This document shows positions 9,520-18,167 of a DNA stretch of 50,037 nt, piece by piece. The first letter of the stretch is position 1. Every line of letters starts with the position of its first letter. The notes below the pieces were generated by a model that was not told the DNA's origin, ran no database searches, and saw only the letters and a list, made by a program, of their open reading frames with translations. The DNA is from Rhodothermia bacterium (GTDB lineage: Bacteria > Bacteroidota > Rhodothermia > Rhodothermales > JAAAOL01): contig JAUIDY010000032.1 of assembly GCA_030428385.1 (NCBI GenBank), positions 1 through 50,037 of the forward strand, written 5' to 3'. A program made the position numbers and the translations under genes.

Positions 9520-9680
9520 AGGTGGTTAAGTGGCCTTTTCACGACACGCTGTCGAAAAAGGATCCGAAAGATAGGGCAAACACGTACCGTCATCTACTCC
9601 GCCTACCAAGTTCAACGGTTATCCACATTTGGGAAGGGTATGAAGCATTCAGAAGCCAACAGCCTGCACGACGTCGCTGA

Positions 9681-10193
9681 CTAAAACGGACCAGGGCCGT
9701 CAAGCAGAGCAGGTGCGCAGGGGACATCCGGCGGGAGCGTGCTGGTTTCGCCCGGCTTGAGCACTTCGAGCAACTGAACGAGGAAGATGACATCTTCGTT
9801 GGGTGGCACGTCACAGTTTTCGCCATTTTCGTCGCAGCCACCACCACGGGCACCCCAGGCCAGCGCCGAGGGCACGGACATCAGGCGAATGCCTGCCTCC
9901 CGCATCCTCGAGGCACCGTCATCGCCGAGGATGCCCCGGTTCCAGCCGTCAATCAGCGTCGTCGCGCCGAGTGTGAAGGTAAATGGGGTATTGGCATCAC
10001 CGCAGGTGGTCAGAAACTCTTTGCCTGTGCGCAGGCTTCCGCGATAATGCACCGTCAGTTGGTCGCCTTGTGCTGCCGTGTCGCCCGTTCCTTCCACCAC
10101 ATCTTCGACTGCCACCATAGGGGCAGGATCGGTGGTGTCGCAGGCAGCAATCACCAGCAGGGCAAGCAGCGGTATAAGATGGGCAGACCGCAT
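9681..10193 (-). CDS. FKBP-type peptidyl-prolyl cis-trans isomerase lipoprotein
   Basis: A 170-residue protein. A hydrophobic N-terminus ends in the lipobox LVIAAC, with the lipidated Cys at residue 18, so it is likely attached to a membrane facing the periplasm. The FKBP domain spans about 27-150: 'GDQLTVHYRGSLRTGKEF', then 'LIDGWNRGILG', and 'RLMSVPSALAWG' followed by 'PPNEDVIFLVQLLEV'. FKBPs catalyse cis-trans isomerisation of X-Pro bonds to help secreted proteins fold. A Cys-containing insertion (GGGCDENGENCD) before the last strands is unusual and might form a disulfide. It stands alone, downstream of the tRNA; the next gene upstream on the same strand is over 160 bp away. The fold assignment is firm; the substrate is unknown. 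Confidence 0.93.
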   Translation of the reverse strand: MRSAHLIPLLALLVIAACDTTDPAPMVAVEDVVEGTGDTAAQGDQLTVHYRGSLRTGKEFLTTCGDANTPFTFTLGATTLIDGWNRGILGDDGASRMREAGIRLMSVPSALAWGARGGGCDENGENCDVPPNEDVIFLVQLLEVLKPGETSTLPPDVPCAPALLDGPGPF

Positions 10194-10360
10194 TAAACAG
10201 GCAGTGAGTAGCAGTTAAGCGGTGTATGCCAATGACGGACGTTTGTTCAAGCTTCATATCACTTCTGAAGAATGCAAGAGCATTAATCAGGGAGGTGATC
10301 TGCTGAACCTGTCCCGCTTTGCGGAAGACATGAAACACAGACAGTCATTGCAGCGGAGTT

Positions 10361-10855
10361 TCAAATCTGGAAAGATCCGATTTGTATCCACTCCACGTTG
10401 TCGTGCGTGAGGGTGACTTCGCCGTTGTCAGTGATGAAACGCTCAGCGCTGTCGGCGGGGAACTGCAGGAGGTCGAAGGGTGCGGTACGTTGCCGGTCAG
10501 AGACGGCGGCTTCGACGATCTCAGCGTACGGATCGAGTCGGGTGGCCCACTTGCCCATCGCAAAATGGGTGTTGCGGTAGCGTTTCGTCAGCGCTTCGAT
10601 CTTATCCACACCCACCTTGCCTGCCTCGCCCCAGAACAGGGGCTGCCCGCGTTCATCGAGTTGCACCACATCGGGCTTGTAGCGGTCACCAATCTTGACC
10701 TCCACCGACAAGGCGGGATACCTCGGCAGATACAGCGCCCACAAAAACGCCTTCATCAGCACATGCTCCAACCGCTCCTGGGGCTTTTTGACAAACACCA
10801 CCTGCTGTCCGTGGGCGCGAAGCGTGAGTTTGCGGCGGAGGAGACGGTCGGACAT
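10361..10855 (-). CDS. YaeQ-like / PD-(D/E)XK-fold protein of unknown function
   Basis: A 164-residue soluble protein. The segment 'ERLEHVLMKAFLWAL' followed by 'GDRYKPDVVQLDERGQPLFW' and 'GEAGKVGVDKIEALTKR' resembles the arrangement of YaeQ-family proteins, which share the restriction-endonuclease-like fold. KPD and GEAGK could supply the acidic and lysine positions. The biochemical role of this family is not established. The start at 10855 (MSDRLLRRK) is chosen because the longer frame to 11185 translates the 14-bp tandem repeat and the malate dehydrogenase 3' region. No good Shine-Dalgarno sequence is seen. The 167 bp after its stop (10194-10360) show no recognisable gene. Family assignment is tentative; that it is a real gene is likely. 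Confidence 0.6.
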   Translation of the reverse strand: MSDRLLRRKLTLRAHGQQVVFVKKPQERLEHVLMKAFLWALYLPRYPALSVEVKIGDRYKPDVVQLDERGQPLFWGEAGKVGVDKIEALTKRYRNTHFAMGKWATRLDPYAEIVEAAVSDRQRTAPFDLLQFPADSAERFITDNGEVTLTHDNVEWIQIGSFQI

Positions 10856-10930
10856 GGAGAGGGAAGCGGGAAGAGGTTTGGGGAAAGTGGATTTTGGAGC
10901 GTAGCGATGATACAAAAGACCTACGTGCTG

Positions 10931-10986
10931 CTGATAGCCGAAAGCTGATAGCCGAAAGCTGATAGCCGAAAGCTGATAGCCGAAAG
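10931..10986. repeat. Four perfect tandem copies of a 14-bp unit
   Basis: CTGATAGCCGAAAG is repeated four times without a mismatch, and the unit is itself two similar 7-mers (TGATAGC and CGAAAGC). It lies between the YaeQ-like gene and the malate dehydrogenase terminator. Translated, it gives the 'QLSAISFRLSAFGY' pattern that often appears as spurious peptides where such minisatellites occur in unrelated bacterial genomes. It has no spacers and is not a CRISPR. Confidence 0.97.
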
Positions 10987-10990
10987 CCAA

Positions 10991-11026
10991 AAAAGCCGCT
11001 CCCCGGTGGTTCGAGAAGCGGCTTTT
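10991..11026 (-). terminator. mdh: Terminator of malate dehydrogenase
   Basis: AAAAGCCGCT at 10991-11000 pairs with AGCGGCTTTT at 11017-11026. Read on the minus strand, the stem ends in TTTT and continues into a T-rich stretch. It lies 20 bases after the mdh stop codon, directly before the 14-bp tandem repeat. Confidence 0.85.
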
Positions 11027-11046
11027 GAACAAAAAATCCGCGCTGA

Positions 11047-11982
11047 TCAGCCCGCAGCCTGGAGGCGTTCCAGGTTGGCGAGGTTGGTGCGGACATGCTC
11101 CGCAGAAACGTTCATCTGGGCGATTTCGTCGTCGTCGAGGTCTACCTCGATAATTTCTTCGATGCCGGTGGTGCCCAGCTTGCACGGCACACCGATGAAC
11201 AGGTCATTGAGGCCGTACTGCCCGGTGCACCACGCGGCGCACGGCAGCACACGACCCGAATTCTTGATGATGGCTTCCACCATTTCGGCAGCCGCCGCAC
11301 CGGGTGCGTACCATGCCGAGGTGCCCATCAGCTTGACGATTTCGCCGCCGCCGGTTTTGGTGCGGGCAACGATGCTATCCAGCGTTTCGCTGTCGATGAG
11401 CTCGGTCACGGCAATGCCGCCGATGGTGGTGTAGCGCGGCAGCGGCACCATCGTGTCGCCGTGGCCGCCCATGAGCAGGGCCTGGATGTCGCGCACCGAT
11501 ACGCCCAGTTCCATCGACAGGAAGGCGCGGTAGCGGGCGGTGTCTAGCACACCGGCCATGCCCATGACACGGTTGCTGGGGAAGCCGCTTGCCATGTAGG
11601 CCACGTAGGTCATCACGTCGAGCGGGTTCGAAACGACAATGATGATGGAATTGGGGCTGTGGGCTACAAACTGCTCCGTCACCGACTTGACGATGGCAGC
11701 GTTTTTGGCGAGCAGGTCGTCGCGGCTCATGCCGGGCTTGCGAGCCAGCCCAGCGGTGATGACGCAGATGTCGGAGTTCGCGGTGTCGGCGTAGTCGTTG
11801 GTGCCAACAACGGTGGTGTCGAAGCCATGGATGGGGGCGGCTTCGGCGAGGTCGAGGGCTTTGCCCTGTGGCAGGCCTTCCACGATGTCAATCAGGACGA
11901 CCTCGTTAGCCATATCTTTGCGGGCGACACACTCGGCGACGGTCGCGCCGACGTTGCCTGCCCCGATAACGGTGACTTTCAT
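11047..11982 (-). CDS. mdh: Malate dehydrogenase (LDH-like type)
   Basis: A 311-residue NAD-dependent enzyme interconverting malate and oxaloacetate in the TCA cycle. It has the Rossmann motif GAGNVG (7-12), Asp32 at the end of the second strand for NAD ribose binding, substrate arginines R81 and R87 (ARKPGMSR), Asp147/Arg150 and the catalytic His174 in GGHGDT. An Arg at position 81 in place of the Gln found in lactate dehydrogenases marks it as malate dehydrogenase. Length matches the tetrameric LDH-like class. The start at 11982 (MKVTVIG) is dictated by the family; 15 codons further upstream are in frame but not conserved. It has its own terminator and a 325-bp upstream region with a palindrome, so it is probably transcribed alone. 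Confidence 0.97.
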   Translation of the reverse strand: MKVTVIGAGNVGATVAECVARKDMANEVVLIDIVEGLPQGKALDLAEAAPIHGFDTTVVGTNDYADTANSDICVITAGLARKPGMSRDDLLAKNAAIVKSVTEQFVAHSPNSIIIVVSNPLDVMTYVAYMASGFPSNRVMGMAGVLDTARYRAFLSMELGVSVRDIQALLMGGHGDTMVPLPRYTTIGGIAVTELIDSETLDSIVARTKTGGGEIVKLMGTSAWYAPGAAAAEMVEAIIKNSGRVLPCAAWCTGQYGLNDLFIGVPCKLGTTGIEEIIEVDLDDDEIAQMNVSAEHVRTNLANLERLQAAG

Positions 11983-12052
11983 GGGTGTATGATGATGAGC
12001 GATGTGTAAAAATGCGAGTGCCTCCAACTAACATACGCGCACACGATTCATC

Positions 12053-12067
12053 TGCCAATATTTGGCA
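12053..12067. promoter_or_regulatory. 15-bp palindrome upstream of malate dehydrogenase
   Basis: TGCCAATATTTGGCA is a palindrome with a central 3-base spacer, 71 bp before the mdh start, within the mdh-sixA divergent region (11983-12307). Its size and symmetry fit a dimeric repressor or activator site. No regulator is identified. Nothing else recognisable was found in this 325-bp gap. Confidence 0.4.
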
Positions 12068-12307
12068 AAAAAGACTTGTTGTTGCGGGCCAAAGCGGCGA
12101 TGTTGAGGAGAGAAGCCGTTGTTTGGGGACAGGGTTGGTGAATGGAAGAACCGATGATCCGACGAACCGAAGCGATCTTGCTCGAAGTCAAGCGCTGATA
12201 AGGATAGCCTGGCGCGACAAATAAAATCCTCCTTCCCTGAAAAAGACCTGTGACCTGACAGACCAGCCGACCTCTCACCGACACCCCCAAACACCCACAC
12301 TCAAACG

Positions 12308-12784
12308 ATGCGTCTCTACTTTGTTCGTCATGGTATTGCCGAAAGCGCGGCACCGGGCCAGCGTGATGCCGACCGTGCCCTTACGGCACAAGGCATCGCT
12401 CGTATCAAGCTGCAAGGCCAGGTGCTGGCGTCAGGGGCGTTTCCCCTCACGCATCTTTTTTCGAGTCCGCTCCAACGGGCGCACGAGACGGCGGCGCTGC
12501 TGGGCGAGGCGTTGCAGGTAGCGGTGGACGTAGACACACTGCTTGCGTGTGGCGCCGGGTTCGATGACATCGCAGAACTGCTGCACCGGGTGCCGAACGA
12601 GGCGCACGCGATGATGGTAGGCCACCAGCCCGACCTGAGCTATTTGATCTATCAGTTTACCGGTGTGCGTGTGGGCATGCGTCCCGGTTCCCTCGCCGTG
12701 ATCGAAACGCCTGTTTTGCGTCCTGGTCGAGGGGAGTTGCGGGCGCTGTTCGACCCGGATGCGATGGTGCAGATGGCCGCCTGA
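12308..12784 (+). CDS. sixA: Phosphohistidine phosphatase SixA-type
   Basis: A 158-residue histidine phosphatase. R7-H8-G9 forms the catalytic RHG motif in 'YFVRHGIAE', SSPLQRAHET (52-61) supplies the second Arg, and H106 in VGHQPDL is the second catalytic His. The short length without large insertions is characteristic of SixA, which removes phosphate from phosphohistidine residues of signalling or phosphotransfer proteins such as His-containing phosphotransfer domains. It is cytoplasmic. Transcribed away from mdh, it ends 3 bp from the end of the disrupted minus-strand TolB-like gene. The partner protein in this organism is not evident from the window. Confidence 0.9.
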   Translation: MRLYFVRHGIAESAAPGQRDADRALTAQGIARIKLQGQVLASGAFPLTHLFSSPLQRAHETAALLGEALQVAVDVDTLLACGAGFDDIAELLHRVPNEAHAMMVGHQPDLSYLIYQFTGVRVGMRPGSLAVIETPVLRPGRGELRALFDPDAMVQMAA

Positions 12785-12787
12785 TGG

Positions 12788-13693
12788 TTAGGGGAGCGGA
12801 GGCACTTCCACCACCCAGATATCCAGGCTGCCCGAGCGGTCTGAGGTAAACGCGATGTGTTATCCATCCGGCGACCACGAAGGACGCATGTCGTTGGCAG
12901 GGCCGCTGGTAATTGGGATGGCTTCACCGCCATCAGCCGGTTGAATCCAAATGTCGGAGCTGCCCGCCCGGTCTGAGTCGTAGGTCAGATACCTCCCGTT
13001 GGGCGACCAGTCGGGATACGATTCATAGCCCTCGTCATCCGTCACTGGGGTGAGGGTGCCGTCGTCTACGTCAAGCACCCAGATGCTGGTGGTTTCCCCT
13101 CGGTCTGACTGAAACGCAAGGTGTCGCCCATCGGGCGACCACTCCGGGGCATGGTCGCGTTCCGGGTGGTCCGTCACCATAACCGCCGCTTCACCATCCA
13201 ATGGCTGAATCCAGAGGTTGAACGCTCCACTGCGCGTGGACGGAAAAGCAAGCTGGGTTCCATCCGGTGACCACGACGGGCTTCCATCGATGCTTTCCTC
13301 ATGCGTGACTTGCCGGATCGTGCGCTGGTTCACCTCCACCACGTAGATATGGCTCACAAAACCATTTTCAGTGGGCGCACTCGTCACATACGCAAGTTGG
13401 GTTCCACCGGGTGACCACGAGGTGGCATGGACAAACGGCAGTCCCGTGGTGAGGAGGGTTTCTTCCTGGGTGTCCATATGAAACACCGCAACGTTCTGGT
13501 TGCCGTCTTCCCCACTGCCATACGACAGCCATTTGCCATCGGGGGACCATTGCGGTTCCCATTCTTCGAGGGGGCTCTGGGTGATTTGCACCGGAGCGGA
13601 GGGTTGCAGATTGGTCGAGGAAGCACAACCCACGCCTACTCCCAAAGCCAGTAGTACGACGAGGGGTTTGAAGAAAGCCACGTCAGGAATCAA
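12788..13693 (-). pseudogene. TolB-like PD40 beta-propeller lipoprotein gene with an in-frame stop in the last repeat
   Basis: The open part (12860-13693) encodes 277 residues. A hydrophobic N-terminus with Cys at about 23 (GVGCASS) suggests a lipoprotein, followed by six PD40 repeats of the form 'SWSPDGTQLAF'. Translation stops at TAA (12860-12862) immediately after SWSPDG. The same frame then continues with HIAFTSDRSGSLDIW… for another 23 codons to a natural TAA at 12788-12790, 3 bp from the sixA stop. One base change (such as AAA to TAA, giving the expected SPDGKHIAF) explains the break. The product could still be made but would lack the last propeller blade strands. The TTG start at 13693 is uncertain; GTG at 13681 is also possible. 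It could be a true mutation, a strain polymorphism or a sequencing error. Confidence 0.85.
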
Positions 13694-13748
13694 CGGAGAA
13701 GCGACCTACGGGTGGGTCTACGAGAAAATCGGCCATTGAGGGCAAGGC

Positions 13749-15491
13749 CTAATGGCTGGCTTTGCGGATGGTCATTCCCCATTGCTCAGGCGCATCGGGC
13801 GCATCAAGGCCGAAGTCGTTGAAATTGTGGGAGAAGTCGGTTTTGTAGTGGGCAGTGTAGGCACCCGGTTCCAACTCGATCACATCGTCGAAGCGGCGGT
13901 TGCGCTCATCACCTCCAGCAGGGAGGGTGTTGTCTACGGTCATCATCCACACCTGCTCGCCCGTCGTGGCATTTTCAATCCACCCATAGTCATGCCAGCC
14001 TTGCATGGTTTGTTCTCCCAACGCTGTGATGTGCAAGGCGGTGGTTTCGGTGAGGGTAAACGAAAAGGTGCCGGAAAAATCTTCCTTGACGCGGCTCCAC
14101 GCCAGGATTTCGCCATCCGGCTGCTGGTTCACCCACACCATCGTCTGGCTTTCTTCCGGGGTTTGCGCGTCTTCATGACCAGCGCGGTCAAGACGCAGGC
14201 CGGGCCGGATCGCATCGTTGTCGTCAAGGGCAAACAACGTAACGCCCCAGCGTTCGGGATGGTCGGGCGCATCTTCATTCCAGTCGCCAAACGAATGGGA
14301 GCCATCGGTCTGGTAGCCGAGGGTATAGGTGCCGGGCTCAAGGGTGAGGAAGGCCGTCTCTGCCCGATTTTTGCGCCCTCCGCCCGCCGAATGCGACTGC
14401 TCGGCGCTCATCTTCCATACGGTTTCTTCGCCGCGTTTGAGCCAGCCATAGTCCCAGACGTTGTCCGAACCGGTGATTTCGCCCATGCTGTAGATGACGA
14501 CATGGACGGGGCGCACCACCGTAAATTTTTGGGTCAGGTGGGCATGGTCTCGCACTTCGCTAAATTGAAGGACGGGGGTGTTGTTTTCCCAGGGATCAAA
14601 AGCAGCAATGGCGTCCGGCGTATCGGAGCGGAGGGTAAGGCCCCAGCCTGCCGGATCGAGGGGCGGACTGAAGCGCCACCGGTAGGCATGGTGTCCGGCA
14701 TCCGTTTGATAGCCTGCCCGGTAAAAGCCCGGGGCCAGGGTGATGCTGCCATTAAAACGACGGTTTTCATCTTCGCCGCCCGCCGGTTCGGTTTCGGCAT
14801 AGGTCATGGTCCATACCTGTTCACCCGTGCTGGCATTCTCAATCCAGCCAAAATCCATAGGGTGTTGTTCGTCCAACTCACCCACGGCATAGAGGTGCAC
14901 TGTGGCTGTTTCGCGCACTTCAAAGGGAAAGGTAGCAGTGGTATAACCGCGTGCGGGTGCCGAGGTCCAAACCACATCAGGGCCAGCAGGGGCGGCGTCG
15001 GCAATACTTTCGTGGAGGTGATGTGCAGGGCCGCCCGATATCGAGCGGATAATCATCTGCCACCGGGTGCGATCGCGTCCCCAGGTGTCATGCCCATTGC
15101 CAATCGAAGAAAAATAGGCATCGTAAACGCCCACATCGAGAAGGAGGGTGTCGGCGACTTTGGCCACGGTGCCGCGGTCTGCGGTGACGTAAGAGCTTTG
15201 CATTTGCCACATCGGTTCACGGTCACTGCGGCGGACAATCCACCCATAGACATCGAGCGGAGGAAGGGCGCCGCCCTCGCTTGGGGTTCGTTCAAAGGAC
15301 CCCGTGGCACTGATCGCAAGTTGGGTGGGTTGTTCTACCTCAAAGGCGTGGTGATAGAGTTGGTGTGATTTGAGATCATGGAACACCACGAGGCCAGACG
15401 GGGCGGGTGGGCCTGTCACCCAGCGCACAAACACAAGAACCACCAGAAGTGCCAGCAGCACCAGTTGCACACGAACGAGGCGACGTCGCAT
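13749..15491 (-). CDS. Membrane-anchored protein with four tandem beta-rich repeats, function unknown
   Basis: A 580-residue protein. After MRRRLVRV comes one hydrophobic helix (about residues 8-27), then an extracytoplasmic region of four related domains of roughly 130-150 residues. The repeats share 'YGWIENATTGEQVW', then AGGxxxNRRF, then 'LEPGxYTAHYKTDxSH', and end near 'PEQWGMTI'. The repeats resemble carbohydrate-binding or protease-accessory beta-sandwich domains by eye, but no known family is recognised and no catalytic motif is seen. The start at 15491 is preferred because it places the positive cluster just before the membrane helix; a TTG 12 codons upstream is the alternative. It is followed by the disrupted TolB-like gene on the same strand, 55 bp away. 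Confidence 0.75.
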   Translation of the reverse strand: MRRRLVRVQLVLLALLVVLVFVRWVTGPPAPSGLVVFHDLKSHQLYHHAFEVEQPTQLAISATGSFERTPSEGGALPPLDVYGWIVRRSDREPMWQMQSSYVTADRGTVAKVADTLLLDVGVYDAYFSSIGNGHDTWGRDRTRWQMIIRSISGGPAHHLHESIADAAPAGPDVVWTSAPARGYTTATFPFEVRETATVHLYAVGELDEQHPMDFGWIENASTGEQVWTMTYAETEPAGGEDENRRFNGSITLAPGFYRAGYQTDAGHHAYRWRFSPPLDPAGWGLTLRSDTPDAIAAFDPWENNTPVLQFSEVRDHAHLTQKFTVVRPVHVVIYSMGEITGSDNVWDYGWLKRGEETVWKMSAEQSHSAGGGRKNRAETAFLTLEPGTYTLGYQTDGSHSFGDWNEDAPDHPERWGVTLFALDDNDAIRPGLRLDRAGHEDAQTPEESQTMVWVNQQPDGEILAWSRVKEDFSGTFSFTLTETTALHITALGEQTMQGWHDYGWIENATTGEQVWMMTVDNTLPAGGDERNRRFDDVIELEPGAYTAHYKTDFSHNFNDFGLDAPDAPEQWGMTIRKASH

Positions 15492-15814
15492 TGTGGAAAG
15501 GAGATAATCGGAAAGGTGAGAGAACAACCCTAGGTGTTACGGAGCAATATGTGTAAAGTTACCCCAGGCAGGCAGCGGGTGTAGAAGTGTCGTTCGCGCA
15601 CGCGCAGGACAGCGGTGAAGCGGCGGGAGGAGGGTACCAGCACATCGGAACAACAAAAACAAACACCGCAAATTATGTGTGTCCCTACGAATACTGCTTG
15701 GAACGTAATGCCCGTCTGGGTTTTTGTAACAATTCGGTTTCGGTCTGAGTAGAACCTTCGCTGGTTGGTCCCCGCCAGGGATTTTAACCGTTTATCACCA
15801 ATCACCCGCTTCCA
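15492..15814. other. Divergent intergenic region between the repeat protein and the phosphatase gene
   Basis: These 323 bp separate two genes that diverge and must hold both promoters. No clear -35/-10 pair, long palindrome or small gene stands out. A long minus-strand open frame running from here into the phosphatase gene translates to low-complexity Gln/His/Arg-rich sequence and is a shadow of that gene. Confidence 0.5.
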
Positions 15815-18106
15815 TTGCCCGGCATGCGTGCCGCGTGGTTCGCCAAATTGCCTGCCAAATCTCGACTGGCCGCGCTGGATACGCGGGCCGGACGCGTTGC
15901 ATTGTGGGTAATGGGGGTGACCGGGTTTGTACTCGGATTTGTTTACCACGGCATTGTTTTTCTCAGCGGCAAACCCGCCGCCATGGGGCTTGCCATCAGC
16001 TACAACGTCGTGGTGTTGTTGGCAGCGGCCGCGCTGTGGCTGCTGTTGTCGTTGCTGTTTCAGCGGCGTCCCGCCTCCACCGCCCGGCTGTTCTGGTCGA
16101 CGCTTTTTGTGGGAGGGGTGGTGTTGGGCAGCAGTTGGCTGGTTTCGCTTATCGGGCGTCCGAGTGCGGCCATGGCCTATACCGCTGGGTTCGATTATGA
16201 GACCGGCGTGCCGCTGACGCTGGCCACGGTGCTGAAGATGAACCTGCTGAGCCTGCTCGAGGTGACGTTTGCGTTTGTCTTGTTGCTGCGCTTCCGCGAC
16301 CTGGTGCTCTTTAAGCGCTCGCGGAGTAGCCAGCGCAACTGGTACCTGATGCTGGGCCTGATGGTTTTTGCCAGCCTGCTCGTCTTTATGCGCCCCCCGC
16401 AATCCGAAACACACTGGCTGGATGGGGTGGTGATGGTGCCCGCGGTCCTCTTTATGGTCATCAACTCGTTCCGGCTTTCGTGGATCGTTTTTCTTTCGTT
16501 CCGGGAAAAAATTGCATCGATTGGGCTCTCGTTGCTCTTGCTGGTCCTGCTGGCTTTTAAGCTGGCAAGCATGGATGACGCTATGGCGATGGGAGTGATC
16601 GACATCACCTACTTTGCCTACTACAGCCAGCCGCTGATCGTTTTTTCCACCCTGGCGCTCATCTTTGGCATTCTGTACTGCACCACGGCGTTTCTGTCGC
16701 TGCTCTTTCACCTGCCCACCACGGGTGATTTTCAGCGCAAGGAAGATGAACTGGCCGCGATGCACTCGCTAACCAACCTCGTCAGCCAGGTCTTCGATCT
16801 TGAGCGTTTGTTGGCCACCATCGCTGCGTCGCCGGTGGAGGCAGGTGCGGCGAGTGCCACGTGGTTGGCGGTGCGTGATCTGGGAAGTGGATCCCTGCGT
16901 CCACAGATCGTGGCCACCCACAACATGGATCCCGTGCGCGTCATGGAATTGGTGGATGTACAAGCGTTTTATGATGAACTGAGTCCATCGCGCGAGCCCT
17001 TGCTGCTAGAACAAGCCCCGGCCGATCATCGCATCAGTGCGGGGCCCGGCGAGGGCATCGGGAGCTTGTTGGTGATTCCGCTGGTGGCCCGTGATGAGAT
17101 GCTGGGCGCGTTGTTCGTCACCAGCGAGGTGGCCCACGGCTTCGAGAAGGACGATGTGCGGGCGATGGGGGTATTTGCGGCGCAAGCCGCCCTGGCGCTC
17201 GACAACGCACGGCTCTTTGAGGAGCAGGTGGAGAAGGAACGGCTGGAACGCGAACTGAGCATCGCCCGCGAGGTGCAGCAGAAACTGTTGCCCCAATGCC
17301 TCCCTGTGATCGAAGGGGCGTCGATCTGTGCCTCCAGCGTGCCCGCGCAAGAAGTGGGCGGCGACTATTATGACTACGTTCACCTCGGGCCGCACCGGTT
17401 GGCGTTTATTGTCGCCGATGTCTCGGGGAAAGGGGCCTCGGCGGCGTTTTATATGGCCGAGTTGCAAGGGGTGTTTAAAGCCATTGCGCCCATTGCGCCT
17501 GACCCGAAGGACTTTCTCAGCCACGCCAACCGTGCCCTCTCCGAGACGCTCGAAAAGAACGTTTTTATCTCTGTGCTCTACGGCGTGCTCGATACGCAGA
17601 AAGAAGAACTGGTCCTCGCTCGGGCGGGGCACTGCCCGGCGGCCACCATCGACTTAAACGGCTCGGCCCGGTTCCTGCGCACGCGGGGCCTGGGGCTGGG
17701 GCTCGACAATGGCCCGTTATTCCGCAAGACGCTGGCCGTAGAGCGGCACCGCCTGCAACCGGGCGATGTGTTTGTCCTTTATACCGACGGGGTGGTCGAA
17801 AGCCGCTCGCCACAAGGCGAAGAATATGGCTATGAGCGGTTGCTCGACGCCCTTCGTGAGAACCGGCACGAAGACGCCGACACGCTCCACGATGCGGTGC
17901 TGGCCCACCTGAACGGGTTTATTGTAGAAGGCGACTACGGTGATGACATGACCCTGCTGGTACTGAAATGGCATGGCATCACCCTGCCCTCCGCGAAAGA
18001 ACAGCGGGCCAATGGGGCCGAAAACCCGGTCGCTGGATCCAGAGGCGACGGATCCGAAAGTCAAGAAAATTCTGTCCCTGCCGTTCCAGCCTCGACTAAG
18101 GCATGA
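15815..18106 (+). CDS. Membrane GAF-domain PP2C/SpoIIE serine phosphatase (RsbU-like)
   Basis: A 763-residue protein. Residues about 28-297 form some eight membrane helices; about 310-470 is a GAF sensor domain; a short coiled linker (EEQVEKERLERELSIAREVQ) leads to a SpoIIE-type PP2C phosphatase at about 490-710. Metal-binding acids are visible in VGGDYYDY (about 514), ADVSGKG, LYTDGVVE (about 655) and GDDMTLL (about 709). Such phosphatases dephosphorylate a STAS-domain antagonist in partner switching. The next two genes encode a STAS protein and a HATPase kinase, so the substrate is probably the neighbour. The membrane part suggests sensing of an envelope or small-molecule signal. The last ~55 residues are low complexity. 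Confidence 0.93.
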   Translation: MPGMRAAWFAKLPAKSRLAALDTRAGRVALWVMGVTGFVLGFVYHGIVFLSGKPAAMGLAISYNVVVLLAAAALWLLLSLLFQRRPASTARLFWSTLFVGGVVLGSSWLVSLIGRPSAAMAYTAGFDYETGVPLTLATVLKMNLLSLLEVTFAFVLLLRFRDLVLFKRSRSSQRNWYLMLGLMVFASLLVFMRPPQSETHWLDGVVMVPAVLFMVINSFRLSWIVFLSFREKIASIGLSLLLLVLLAFKLASMDDAMAMGVIDITYFAYYSQPLIVFSTLALIFGILYCTTAFLSLLFHLPTTGDFQRKEDELAAMHSLTNLVSQVFDLERLLATIAASPVEAGAASATWLAVRDLGSGSLRPQIVATHNMDPVRVMELVDVQAFYDELSPSREPLLLEQAPADHRISAGPGEGIGSLLVIPLVARDEMLGALFVTSEVAHGFEKDDVRAMGVFAAQAALALDNARLFEEQVEKERLERELSIAREVQQKLLPQCLPVIEGASICASSVPAQEVGGDYYDYVHLGPHRLAFIVADVSGKGASAAFYMAELQGVFKAIAPIAPDPKDFLSHANRALSETLEKNVFISVLYGVLDTQKEELVLARAGHCPAATIDLNGSARFLRTRGLGLGLDNGPLFRKTLAVERHRLQPGDVFVLYTDGVVESRSPQGEEYGYERLLDALRENRHEDADTLHDAVLAHLNGFIVEGDYGDDMTLLVLKWHGITLPSAKEQRANGAENPVAGSRGDGSESQENSVPAVPASTKA

Positions 18107-18167
18107 AACTTCCGTAACATAGGGCCGTCCACCCACCCGCATCCCCAATGATACCAATTTATATTCC

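Noticed and set aside
10931-10986. Possible CRISPR array
   Set aside because: The repeats are perfect 14-mers in direct tandem without spacers, and no cas genes are nearby.
10856-11185. N-terminal extension of the YaeQ-like protein
   Set aside because: It would translate the 14-bp tandem repeat, the mdh terminator and the mdh 3' end; the family-like part begins at 10855.
13752-15368. 538-codon plus-strand open frame
   Set aside because: Antisense to the four-repeat membrane-anchored protein, whose internal repeats show that the minus strand is coding.
15530-16765. 411-codon minus-strand open frame
   Set aside because: It runs antisense to the membrane phosphatase gene and encodes low-complexity Gln/His/Arg/Lys-rich sequence; the plus-strand protein has clear domains.
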